This document shows positions 25,022 through 35,896 of a DNA stretch of 64,000 nucleotides, piece by piece. Origin of the DNA: Thermomucor indicae-seudaticae (lineage: Eukaryota; Mucoromycota; Mucoromycetes; Mucorales; Lichtheimiaceae); the NCBI GenBank assembly GCA_000787465.1, contig JSYX01000008.1, positions 1 through 64,000 of the forward strand, written 5' to 3'. Position numbers and translations under genes: made by a program. The notes beneath the pieces are model-generated. The model saw only the letters and a program-made list of their open reading frames with translations, had not been told where the DNA came from and did no database searches. Numbering within the stretch: the stretch's first letter is position 1; every line of letters starts with the position of its first letter.

Positions 25022-26030
25022 TCACATACTATCTAATTGTTTTAATATATTATATACTGTGAATAGAGGACTTCTTCTTGCTGATTATGCACCACCCGTA
25101 TATCCTTGGCTGCTTTCTATTTTTTAGACTTGAATCCAGTAATTGAACAGCACTGTCTTGACTTTGCTGGTCGCTATTGGATTATGTTAACCCTCTGCCA
25201 CCTGCATGGAAAAGATATCTTCTCATCGCATTACTGGAAGTTCATGTTTTGACCGAGTATAAGCGGCTTGCAAGTAGCAACTACGAACGCGCAAGGAGTC
25301 TTTCCCAACTTCCAATTATCATGGAAAAGAAAGCTATGGCTTGGGTTCTTGCAAGGACGACCCCTGGGCTTTTGTGGGTATCAGCGGCAGGACGCTGGTT
25401 GACAAAGACATCGCGTCTTATTGAAGCATAGCACTGGTAAGCAACATATTTTTAGGTAGGCATCATGCTGCTCGTTAAAGGTCACCTTGACCACTGTACT
25501 TGCACAAGTCACGAAACTTCCTCTGCTATGCGAATTAAGACAAACCTTGTCAATCCCACGGCTTGAAGACAAAATTGAGAAAAATCGTTCGTCTTTGTAA
25601 TGATGCTCTGTCTCACAGGACACTTGCGGCTTCCTACGACCTTCAACTTTTAGATTAGGGTTTTCGTAGTTCTTGGGCCCCCGAAACGGCGAACGACTCA
25701 AGCCGAGTCAACCGCCTGATGGCCATATTCTCAGCCTCCTCCGTTCGGTTCTCTTCCACGCCTTCCAAGTATTCCCGGATACGATCCACCAAAGTGGACT
25801 AACACAAATGTACATCTTTAGTCCCTAACCCTGTCCAGATCACTCTGTTGAGATATCTTTTTTAATAAATCACCTTGTTATTTGTTCTCTGCTAATTGTA
25901 AACTAAGGTAAGAAAATTCCTCATACGAACTGAATGCGACATGCTTAATAAACCTTCACCTTCAAAAAGAGGAACAGGGGAATATAGGGGCTACACTAAC
26001 TGTTTTATTATTATTATTGAGTAAAAGAAG
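25022..26030. other. Gap with a decayed copy of the neighbouring factor
   Basis: No intact gene. Besides the remnant at 25330-25440, the minus strand at about 25690-25800 reads VDRIREYLEGVEENRTEEAE for some 45 codons without a start. It may be another piece of the same broken gene. Confidence 0.4.
25330..25440 (-). pseudogene. Decayed 3' end of a zinc-cluster factor gene
   Basis: The minus strand matches the last ~100 bp of the factor gene at 26031-28977. One frame reads PQKPRGRPCKNPS against PQKPRGRPRKYPR in the intact gene, and the similarity runs past the stop into flanking CTTTCTTTT. About 40 of 50 bases agree by eye at the end. An in-frame stop and lost cysteines mark it as broken. It looks like a tandem duplication that has decayed. 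Confidence 0.6.
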
Positions 26031-28977
26031 CTACTGCCTCGGGTACTTGCGAGGACGACCCCTCGGTTTTTGAGGGGCGTCCTGGCAGTCGAAGATGTCC
26101 GCTTTTCGACAACGCTCGCAAGGTCGAGAGTCATCGCAACGGAGGTGCATGTGCTTGCATCTGACACAAGCCTTTTCGACATTTTTATGTTGGCGCTGCT
26201 GAGCGGGACCTTTTCCCTTTCGATCGTCGCTGGGTTGGTTATTCGGCCTCTCTGGTTCTTCGTTCACGGCTGCATTATTGGTGTTGGAGGAGCTGGACGC
26301 GACACAGCGCTTCTTTTGAATGGGTTCTTCTTTCTCTTCTTCGTCAGAGTCATCACGTTCCTTACGTTTGCCGATAGCTTCCAGTTGAGCATAGTACGTC
26401 AGTAAAATACCACGCGTCTTGCCTCCCGTGTGGAAAACTGAGGCACTTGCGACAGTAGTTTCACCTCGACGATCAGTCCTTGAATATTGGCTTTGTCTAT
26501 CCGACCCATCCTCGTTGCAGCTTCTATCTTCTTCGTCCGCTCTATTGTATTCTTCATACCAACTGTTGTCTTCTTCATCCATGCAGCTTTCTTCTTCATT
26601 CTCGGCTTCGCCTTCTTCATAGGAATCGGTGTCTTCATAATTATCATGCGAGCCTTCATTTTGTGCTTCCTCTTCCTTTTTTTCTTTTTCATCGACCGTC
26701 GATCCCTGTAGAGTATCAACGTATTCGAGAACAGCTCGCTCATATTCCGATAACGCAGGGGACGCTGGGGAGGCAAGACTAGCAGACGGTTCGCGTTCCT
26801 TTGTTGTTTGGATTGAGTCGCTTGTTCGTTGATGTGTTGCCGATGTATTAGGCGCATCCGGAATATAATATATTACCCTGCCCAGGATGGCGGCACGACT
26901 CGGTTGGTTCCCGACGCCTGGCGGGATCATTATACCGCTCACTAATGACTGAGAAGCCGTAGGCCCTTGAATACCGTTAAAACTTTCCATGGGAATCCTT
27001 TCACTAACAGGAACTTGGCTGGATGATTGATAAAGGGTGTTTGGAGTGATTCCCGGGTAAGCTGTTGGCTGTTGACCCGGTCCTCGAGCACAGTTAAAAG
27101 TTCCATTAGGAGCACTCTGATGAACAGGTGGCTGGACAGGTGCTTGGTGAACGGCGTTTAGAGTGATTCCTGGAAAAGCCATTGATGGTTGATCCAGACC
27201 TTGAGTACAGTTGAAGCTTCTATTAGGAGTGCTTTGATGAACATGCGGTCGTCTAGGTGTTTGATGAACGGCGTTTTGGGCGCTTCCCGGGAAAAACATT
27301 GGCTGTTGACCTGGTCCTTGAGCACGGTTAAGACTTCCATTAGTTATGTTTTGACGAGCTGGCACTTGAACGTATGGTTGATCTATGGCATTTTGAGGGA
27401 TTCCTGAGGAAGAGAGTGATATTTGACCTGGCCCTTGAGTACAGTTAAAGCTTCTATTAGGAGTGCTTTGATGAACAGGCGGTTGTCTAGTTGTTTGACA
27501 AATGATATCCTGGGCGATTCCTGCGGAAGACATTTGCGGTTGACCCAGTGCTTGCGTACAGTCAAAACTTCCATTAGGCGGTCGCCTAGGTGTCTGATAA
27601 ATGGCGTCTTGGGTGATTCCTGGGTAAGATAATGGCTGTTGACCCGGCCCTTGGGCACAGTTAAAAGTTCCATTAGGAGCACTCTGATGAATAGGCGGCT
27701 GGACAGGTGCTTGGTGAACAGCGTTTTGAGTGATACCTGGAAAGGCCATGGACGGTTGACGCGGTCCTTGAATATAGTTGAAGCTTCCATTAGGAGTACT
27801 TTGATGAACAGGCGGTTGTCTAGGTGTTTGATATATGGCGTTTTGGGCGATCCCCGAAAAAGACATTGACGGTTGGGCAGACCCTTGAATAGAATTATAA
27901 CTTTCGTTAGGAACACTTTGAAGTGCAGGAAATTGATTGGGCACTTGATGGAATGTATAGTTGCCAAGAAGACATCCTTGAATCATCCCTGAAGAAAGAC
28001 GTAAGCAATGGAGCAAGAGCGCGATTGGGATTGAGCTTACCGGTAGAGATTTCTCCGGCCAGCCCAGAGGAAGACGTAGTGAGCCGAGAGTCTGCTTGCC
28101 TACGGTCCAAACCAGCATTGGATTCAATAGGAATACTTTGGGTACCACCCGTAGAGAGTCCACAGTGTGGCTGATTGACCGCAAAATTGACATTAGAGTC
28201 ATCATGGGTCGCTCCACTGAAAGGCATATAGCAATCTCTAAGGATCTCGTCCACGGTGGTATCGGCAGAAAAGGTGCTTAAGTCCAAACCGAATAAAGGC
28301 TCAGCCTGCTCAGAAAACGGCTGACTGAAACCTTGTTCGTCACCAGTAGAGACCGACTGTGTCGAGTTGGACGGGACCATGGGGCATTCCGTCAGACCTT
28401 GATTGATCATGACGTCGCCCGAGATATTATCATTCTCAAAGGCTCTCGTAGAAGAAGAATACGGAGGTAGCTGGGCATCCCCTTGATTCAGAGTAGTATT
28501 ATCGGTATTGCTCAATTGGCTTGTCTGAACGGAAGATACAAGCAATTGCAGTGCTTCATCAATAGTGATATTGCCCGGAAGACCGGCTTGACCAGGCTCG
28601 AATGAGGAAGGTACTGGTTGCTGAGGGAGCGCTTGAGCGCGAGTAACGACTTCAGCGGCTGTCGCCTGTGGCATTCCAGTCCCAGACGACATGATCAAGT
28701 GATCATAACCTTGATTACAAGCGACAGCATTAGCAGAACTGGTTTCTGCAATCTCTGCATCAAAGCCTGATGGCTCACCATCAGAAGGCGCCTCGGTAGA
28801 TGTCAATCCGGCATTGGAAGACGCGACGGCGGCCAGATTATGCGCATCATGGGCGCTGGCGACGATTGTCTGCAGAATATCGTGTTGTTCGACGAAATAC
28901 GAATCACTGTTTAGGGAAGATCGATTAACAACCTGAGCAGCAGGGCTGCAGGGAATATTCGCGTTGTATGGATTCAT
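26031..28977 (-). CDS. Repeat-rich protein with C-terminal Zn2Cys6 cluster and AT-hook
   Basis: Predicted DNA-binding regulator of about 964 residues. Exons (minus): 28041-28977 and 26031-27988, with a 52 bp intron. The N-terminal third is Ser/Thr/Asn/Gln-rich. The middle holds nine imperfect repeats of about 39 residues. An acidic Glu/Asp-rich stretch follows. The C-terminus carries CVRCKHMHLRC, then DDSRPCERCRKADIFDC: six cysteines spaced C-2-C-6-C-5-C-2-C-7-C, the fungal binuclear zinc cluster. An AT-hook-like KPRGRPRKYPRQ ends the protein. Zinc clusters usually sit near the N-terminus, so this layout is unusual. Targets are unknown. Confidence 0.85.
26913..27950 (-). repeat. Nine tandem 39-codon repeats
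   Basis: Nine in-frame units, seven of 39 codons, one of 33 (an internal deletion) and one of about 40. A typical unit runs HQTPRQPPVHQSTPNGSF, then QGPGQPSMAFPGITQNAV. Units alternate between two sub-types (QAPVQPP...SAPNGTF and QTPRQPP...STPNGSF), hinting at duplication of pairs. They are Pro/Gln/Asn/Ser-rich and probably disordered. Confidence 0.85.
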
Positions 28978-29517
28978 CACAATATGGCTTTGTTCGAAAG
29001 AAATAGCTCGTATAGAACCGGGGAAAACAATTCAATGGAAGAAAAGTAAGTTTCGAATCAAATGGATCGCAAAGAATTTACAAAGAATGCTCTTATGGAC
29101 TTAATTTTATCTCGACCACAGGCTGTCGCGTTAAAGAATGTGCGCAAAAAATGCGGCTAGCAACAAAACGAACATACGGGACTCGTATATATCTTCGAAA
29201 ACTGAAACAGTACAAAGCCTTAGTCACCACGAAAGCAGCATTTCGAAGTCATCGTGGTTTTATGTGTTCATCTTTAGTTGCTTCATTTGGCGGGATCCCT
29301 TGATTTGGTCGTGGCCGAAATTTGATAACATTTCGGACGCGCCAGGAAGAACACGCATTGGAATATTCAATATCCCATAGAGTCTGGATCCACCATAGCG
29401 CACGAAGAATATAGTATATGGTTTGGCCTCAGGCATCTCTTGCAGTTAAAGCTCGATAGACAGGATAGCACTACTGTGTTTGTCGTCTGCGTAAGAGATG
29501 GGACCACCGTGATAGGC
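28978..29517. other. Intergenic
   Basis: Promoter side of the zinc-cluster factor. No supported gene. Confidence 0.35.
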
Positions 29518-29683
29518 TTAGAAATAGTTAGGACACTCCGTACCGCTACAAACTTCTAGCTTTGGAGTCAATCCAACGATCAAAAGTTCGATATGAATGC
29601 GTATGTTGATGAAAATCGAAGATTTTATGTTTGGACATGCACGAAAGCTGAATGTGCTTTTGCAATGACGCCTGTTGGATACA

Positions 29684-30290
29684 CTAGCGTTCCATAGGGC
29701 GATACATAAGACGGTGAGACTTATACGTGTCTTTATTTTCTGGCTGCGATTCGTCTGATAACCTCTGTTGCAACTTTTGACGACCGGTGCCAGAGTCTTC
29801 TGGTAGGAACTCCAAGAGCCGCTTTGCAAAGGGTGGCCGAATGATGATGCAGGAGAGGTTGGTGCTGTCCGAGTCTTTGAGCAGTTGGTCGATTTCATCC
29901 AGGAGAGCGAGTGCCTCATGCAAGGGCGATGACTCGTTGGCACACTGTAGCAGACCCCAAGCTTCGCTGATGTTTCAATCACGCGGCCGTCGTTGACCTG
30001 TTGAAGGACCTCGAATACATTCTTGCTCGCAAGACAATGTCCAGCGTCGTCCTCTGGTCATCACAGGCGTACTCTCTTTTAACCAGCAAAGACAGAACTA
30101 AGCTAGCAATGCTTACCGTATTGATTTCCTTGGCGCGCAGCCTTGCCAGGTGCTTGTCCACAGCTAAAGGGCTGCATGGTCCGAAATCGCTCGTGGCAAA
30201 CCGCTTACTTTCGTAAGACCAACCCTTTCTTGCAGTTCTTTTGGTGTAATCGCATAGAAGACGTATTGACGATACGCACTCCATGTGGTC
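29684..30290 (-). CDS. Possible multi-exon gene, unknown
   Basis: Two minus-strand frames look coding but I could not join them with confidence. The upstream one (about 30120-30290) includes SPLAVDKHLARLRAKEINT and ends at a good GTAAGC donor. The downstream one (to 29684) includes EALALLDEIDQLLKD and CIIIRPPFAKRLLEFLPED. I do not recognise the family. It may be a real gene with an unclear middle exon, or a decayed one. Confidence 0.3.
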
Positions 30291-30309
30291 CAGTGGCACG
30301 ATCACCAGG

Positions 30310-31486
30310 TAGCACTATCAAAAAATGGGACATTTCGATGTTGCCATTTGCAACGACATTTCACGAGAGCAGTTTCTTGGGTGGGTGATTGTAGGGTGTC
30401 AGAGCGGAAAGGGTTTTGACGCAATTCTTCCAGTTAAATCTGTTGCAAGCACCAGCACCTCTTCTTTTCTTGCGTTTGCCAGTACAAGCCTTCTATGTTT
30501 TCACGCTTCTGTCAAGGAGTCCGGAGCAGTTGCCGTGGGGTTCTTCTTACTTCCTTATCGCGTTCATAGGGTACAAGTTTGGTTCCATATGTCTGGCGGG
30601 AAAGGGGGTTTCCACAATCCATTTAGGGTACACGTTGGATTTCACCATGGGCTGGCAGACGATACTCGTTGCTGGGTAGTTCTGTGATATAGTTATCTTA
30701 GGATGCAGCTGTAAAGCTAGACATTTTTTACTTTAAAAGAATTAAAGGATTCCATGCAGTATCGTGCTCATTTCGCATGTTCATTTGCCTCCAAGGCCTG
30801 CTTAACAGACGCATTGCTCTGTTTTATTTCAACCTTGATGGCGCTTGAGTCTTGATACACGCAGTGACTTTAGCACCCGTCAATAAGAGCTTATTCCCCT
30901 GTATGGCTTGCCAGTTGGATGACCGAGTAAATATATAAATATGTTTCTATCTGTGTTTCCAAAGCAAGTCTCATTTCGTCTCCTTTGCATGCCTGCTTAC
31001 TATCCATTCCGGACAACAATATCCAAGAAAAAGTACTCATGGCCTTTGATGTTATATACGGAGCAAATAATGACGATAGTCATCAGTAAAGTGCACCAAG
31101 GACACGGCGAACAGTCATCTTTCCGACAGTCGCTCATCAATACACCTAAATTGTAGCGGGGCGAGCGTTTCATTTAGTTTAATGCACTCTCATTCATCCA
31201 ACTGCAAGCGAACTATTTGAAGTAAAGTCGGTTTTAGAGAAACCCAGAGCGGTAAGAGAAAACCCAATACCAAGCTCGCTTGGAAAACCCAGTAGCATGG
31301 TAGCATGGCATGGCACGGTGAGACGGTAACGGGGTCATGCTCCTGCGAGAACCCAAAAATGGCAACCAACACACAGACCACGCTGTTTTGAAACTCCACC
31401 TAAAGTTTTCGGGCAAGGCAATTTCATGCCGCTTTGACGCTGTTTTTGTTTCCCTCTTTTCTATTTTCAAGCTCATACTGTGGGTA
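30310..31486. other. No confident gene
   Basis: A hydrophobic plus-strand frame lies at 30416-30679 but has no start, partner exon or family match. The rest appears non-coding up to the CNNM gene. Confidence 0.35.
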
Positions 31487-33592
31487 ATGTCCATTGCCAG
31501 ACGGTCTCTGCACACTCATGCTGGCATTTTATTATCCCTTATATCTACGTCGATAAGAGCATACCCGCTCATTTTGCAATCGTCCATGCATCGCGATGAG
31601 GAAATAGCAACGACAATGGACTTGAATGGCTCTTTAGAGTTCTGGTTTCGTCTGCTTTCCGTCATCGCACTCGTTTTACTCGGTGGCACTTTTGCAGGTT
31701 GTTCACAACCCCAGGGGAGAAGATTACCATGCGAAATCATTCGATATGTGCTTGTGGTTGGCTGATATAATAAACATAGGCTTGACGCTGGGATTGATGG
31801 GATTGGATCAAACGAACCTTCAGGTGATGATGGAGTCTGGAACTGAGGACGAACGACGGAATGCTCGCCAAGTATTCCGGCTCTTGAATCATGGAAAGCA
31901 TTGGGTTCTTGTCACGCTGCTCTTGTCGAATGTCATTGTGAACGAAACGTTGCCCATCATACTGGATTCGGTATTGGAAGGTGGATGGCAGGCCATCTTG
32001 ATATCTACAGCGTTAATTGTTATTTTCGGAGAGTAAGTCTCGTAACCGCCCCTAAATGTACGTAAATCCATAATGAAAATAATATCACTCACTCTAGGAT
32101 CATACCTCAGTGTAAGAAAACTTTCGCATGTGATTGTTTTTGTTTCTTGTGGTTAAAGGGGCTTTGAACAGCGATCTGTGTTCGTCATGGTTTAGCGATA
32201 GGTGCCAGGTGCTCCTCGTAAGTCTTGCAGACTCCCCCGGGAACTAAACAATTCACTCAGTCATCAACTACAAAACATAGGCTAGTTCTGATCCTCATGT
32301 ATATCATGTATCCCGTCGCATATCCTACAGCGTTGCTACTTGATTATTTCTTGGGCGAGTCGCACGGGACAGTGTATAAGAAAGCAGGTGCTGCCTCCCA
32401 TCTGGTTCAAAAATAGCAGCGCGAGAAAGGACTAAGTGGGAATTCCTCCTTTTCCCTAGGTCTAAAGACCTTGGTATCATTGCATCAAGCAGAAGATACT
32501 GATGAAGAAGAAGGTCTAACCCAGGATGAAGTGGTATATAAAGTGTCTTTTTGGTGGACGGACATCTACACAGGGACTAAGTTCCCTTCTTCCTCTTTTT
32601 TCAAAAAACGACGCAGCTTATAATTGGTTCTGTACTTGATTTGCGTGCTAAACCAGTGTCGCAAGTTATGACACCCATCGAGGACGTTTTTACTATGCCG
32701 CTGGATGCGGTTATGGATAAAGCCACAGTTGACAAGGTAATGAAAATCGCTAGTTCCATCGAAAGAGAAAGTGAGTGGATACATAATGTATATGGGGAAC
32801 ACTATAGATATTGTCAGCTGGGTATTCTCGGATCCCTGTTTATGTCCCAAACGACAAGACAAACTTTATTGGTATGCTTTTGGTGAAGAAGCTAATTGCT
32901 TATGACGCGGCGGATCGATGGCCGATCAGCCGATTCCAGCTTAGTCCGTTACCTGAAACCTCACCGGACACGAGCTGTTTAGATCTCCTAAACTTTTTCC
33001 AGGAAGGACGAAGTAAGGAGAGCCAATGCAATCGCAAATGATAAAAAGTTCTAACTATGTTTCCCAGGTCATATGGCCCTTGTATCCAAAAATCCAGGTG
33101 CTCAAGGGGGCGCCATGGGCATAATCACGCTTGAAGACGTGATCGAGGAATTAATAGGCGAGGTAAAAAGTTGAAAGCAGATAATAATTGCAGTTCTCAA
33201 ATCGCTACGTACCTTACAGGAAATTATTGACGAAACGGATGTATATGTGGATGGTATGACAGGACTCGCTCACAAAGAAAACGAGAAACATTAAGACTTG
33301 TGCGTTTCCAGTCCACAACAAGATTAAAGTCATGCGACGGAAAGTACAACCCCCTCCGCCAGAATTACAGCCTTTGCTGAATATTGTACGAACAAATAAT
33401 GCATTAAACCCGTCTCACATAAGACGCCCGATGACGTTTAGAACGACCACCCCAACACCAACAACAGCTGAGTTCACGGTCAAGTCAGCTCCAGAAGAAG
33501 ACACTTCGCCAATCGAGGACCGAACGCGTAGTTATGGCGCGACAGAGCATGAATCAGCGGGATCCAGACGCAGTTCTCGTTCAAGTTTGTAA
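31487..33592 (+). CDS. CNNM/Mam3-type transporter (DUF21 plus CBS domains)
   Basis: Predicted membrane protein of the CNNM family, linked to magnesium and other divalent metal handling; 487 residues. Eleven exons: 31487-31697, 31780-32032, 32098-32111, 32172-32217, 32281-32387, 32460-32533, 32617-32770, 32818-33012, 33068-33162, 33220-33253, 33312-33592. A signal-like N-terminus precedes DUF21: [54 protein letters not shown]. Two CBS motifs follow ([39 protein letters not shown]). Exon 3 is only 14 bp and encodes most of the conserved IIPQ. The tail is polar. An alternative start lies at 31586. It converges on the GATA gene, 65 bp apart. Confidence 0.9.
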
Positions 33593-33657
33593 TAAAGCGT
33601 CCCCACTTACAATCAACAAAGAAGTTTTTTACTAGGATAGAAACTATAGTGCAGCAA

Positions 33658-35896
33658 TCATTGTCTTGCATATGGATGGGGTGTACCTAATGGAACGGTC
33701 GAGAAAGGTGGCGGCGGAGTGGAAGAGGACGAGGGAGATGATTCATGCTGTTGTTGTGGTTGGTAGGCTGGATGCATAAAGTTTTGCGCTGGAAAGATTG
33801 GCATTTGTTGTTGACGCTTTTTAGCCATGGCATGATAACTGGCGGCCGATGCAATCAGTGGTAATACTTCAGGTGGTAAGTTGTTAAGATGCGTGCCTAT
33901 GGTTTCTAATGCGGCATATACAGCTGGTGGTAAACCATGCGAATACGTTGACGACAGTGCTGGTTGTGGTTGCCATAAACCAGTAGTATTGGCAGCAGAT
34001 GACGACGTAAAGGTTGCAACTCCAGCTGTTGCTGTTACTGGATCCGGAGCTGGAATGGCGCTCGCTGACATGGACGTTGAAGGGGCAAATGTGTCTTTTA
34101 TACTTGAAGATGTTTGCGAGGACGAGTAGGCTGAAATACGTCGCTTACGTCTACTGTTTGTTGTCGCAGGCTGCGGCGTCGTAGGTGACAGGCTCAGAGA
34201 CTGTGAAGGATTAGGTGCGATGTTAATTGATATGGGAGTCGTAGTAGGAAGGTCGCTAACACTTCTTGTCCTCTCGCGGGTTTGGCTGACTCTCTCAAGA
34301 GTGACTGTCTGACCAGCAGACGAAACAGAGCTATGCTTTGATTTCGCTTTGGCTCCTGAACCGCTTGCGCTGCTATTGCGGTTACGCTTTTTGATGACGT
34401 CGGTTTTGAGACTTAATGGTCGCACCACACCATGAAGCTTCAAGAACAATCCGCAGGCGTTGCAAAGAGGTCGACCGTCTGGATCCCTGCGCCAGAGAGG
34501 AGTTGTAGACGTTCCACAATTCGTACATTTAGTCTTGCTTGGAGATGCCCGTTGCTGTTGCATGGCAGGACTCGACTTGTCTTGCTGCTCTTGTCTAGTC
34601 AATGGCTGCTGGCTGGTCGAAACAGAAGCAACTTGAGCGATGTCATCAGTTGGTGCTTCTGTGTTCACTGATGGGGGCGTGGACGCAGAAGGAGATGGCG
34701 TGTTACCAGATAGATTAATGCCTTGTAGACTAAGTAAGCCATATGGATCATATGGATCATTTCGACCGGTTGATGCTATGGAGTTAGGAGAAGCAGGCTG
34801 CTGCATAGGGTAGTACATGGCTAGAAGTCCTTCAAAACTAAGACTGCCGGGGTTCAGTGTAGTGGATAGCGGTAACTGGTAAGGCGGATTTTCGCCAGTT
34901 GGTGTAGAAATGGCAGAACTTGGAGACGCAACGTTCGAAAAGTAGAACGAAGGCGACAAAGATGGATTGGCATGCAGCGACCGAAAAACACCATACTCGT
35001 TCGCTTGTATGTTGAAGCCAGGTACATTGTGATGGAGTGGGTTCTCAAGTACAGTCCTGTTCTGTCGATTAGGATGGTCTGCAAAAGGAAAGGATGGATG
35101 CGATGCTGGGACTGAGTGGCTTAATTCACGCGTGCTGTCCATGAATGGTTCTTCCGGGATTTGATCCATGGCATATGAACTTTGATTCGCGGCAGATAAC
35201 GGCGGAGAAAACTGTGCTCTACGTTTAGCCGGCTGTGATTTGTCAGTTATGTTGTAAGCTCAATAAGAAACGAAGAAGTAGCCTACTTACCATGCTATAA
35301 TGCATGTCTTCAGTGGAGGAAGATGCCCGCGTGCTTCCCGAGACCATGACATTTTTTGACTCGAAAGGTAGACTTATGTTCTCTCGGAGAAAGTCCATCA
35401 TATAAGGAGGTGCAGATGACGACAAAAGAGCTGTAGTGTCATCGGCAGCTGGTGGAGTGGTCGCTTGTTGAGCTGTGTTATTTATAGCGATTGCATCTGT
35501 TGTTGTTGTTGGAAGCTGATCTTCAGAACAGTCCATCTCAGTTGTTGTCGAAGCTTCTGGTCCGTCTTCATCCTTTGTGCAGGCTTGCTGATCCGTGTTT
35601 TCCTTATTATTATTTGCCTTGGACTTAAGCGTCATCGCCATCATTCGCCACGTAAGGTTTTCCATTCTAGTGCCATTCGGTAAATTGTCCTTTGCTTTTG
35701 TATACAAGCGCCAAACCCGACTGGCAAGAGGATCCTTTTTTGCCGAATTTTCAGAGCTCTCAGAATCGCTACCATTGTCGTCATTTTCGCAGCCTTTCTT
35801 TTTTGATGGGAACAATGTCTCTGAGAGTAGCTGGTCGGCTATAGTGGAGCGTTTTGCAGTCTTTTGGGTGCTGGAAGAATCCGAAAACAGAGGCAT
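33658..35896 (-). CDS. areA: AreA/Nit2-type GATA transcription factor
   Basis: Predicted regulator of nitrogen use, 726 residues. Exons (minus): 35291-35896 and 33658-35232, with a 58 bp intron. The N-terminal exon has the fungal GATA-associated motif [20 protein letters not shown], continuing to LTWRMMAM. The single finger is CTNC, 17 residues, CNAC, followed by the basic tail [11 protein letters not shown], typical of C-terminal GATA fingers. The rest is Ser/Thr/Pro-rich. The start is the first ATG (35896). Naming follows the combined N-terminal motif and finger; the exact ortholog is an inference. Confidence 0.9.

Noticed and set aside
27189..27869. Plus-strand frames over the repeat array
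   Set aside because: They are the antisense of the 39-codon repeats; the minus-strand reading carries the zinc cluster and continues into the gene.
30325..30687. Overlapping plus-strand frames, one hydrophobic
   Set aside because: No recognisable family, no splice partner, and competing frames are equally open.
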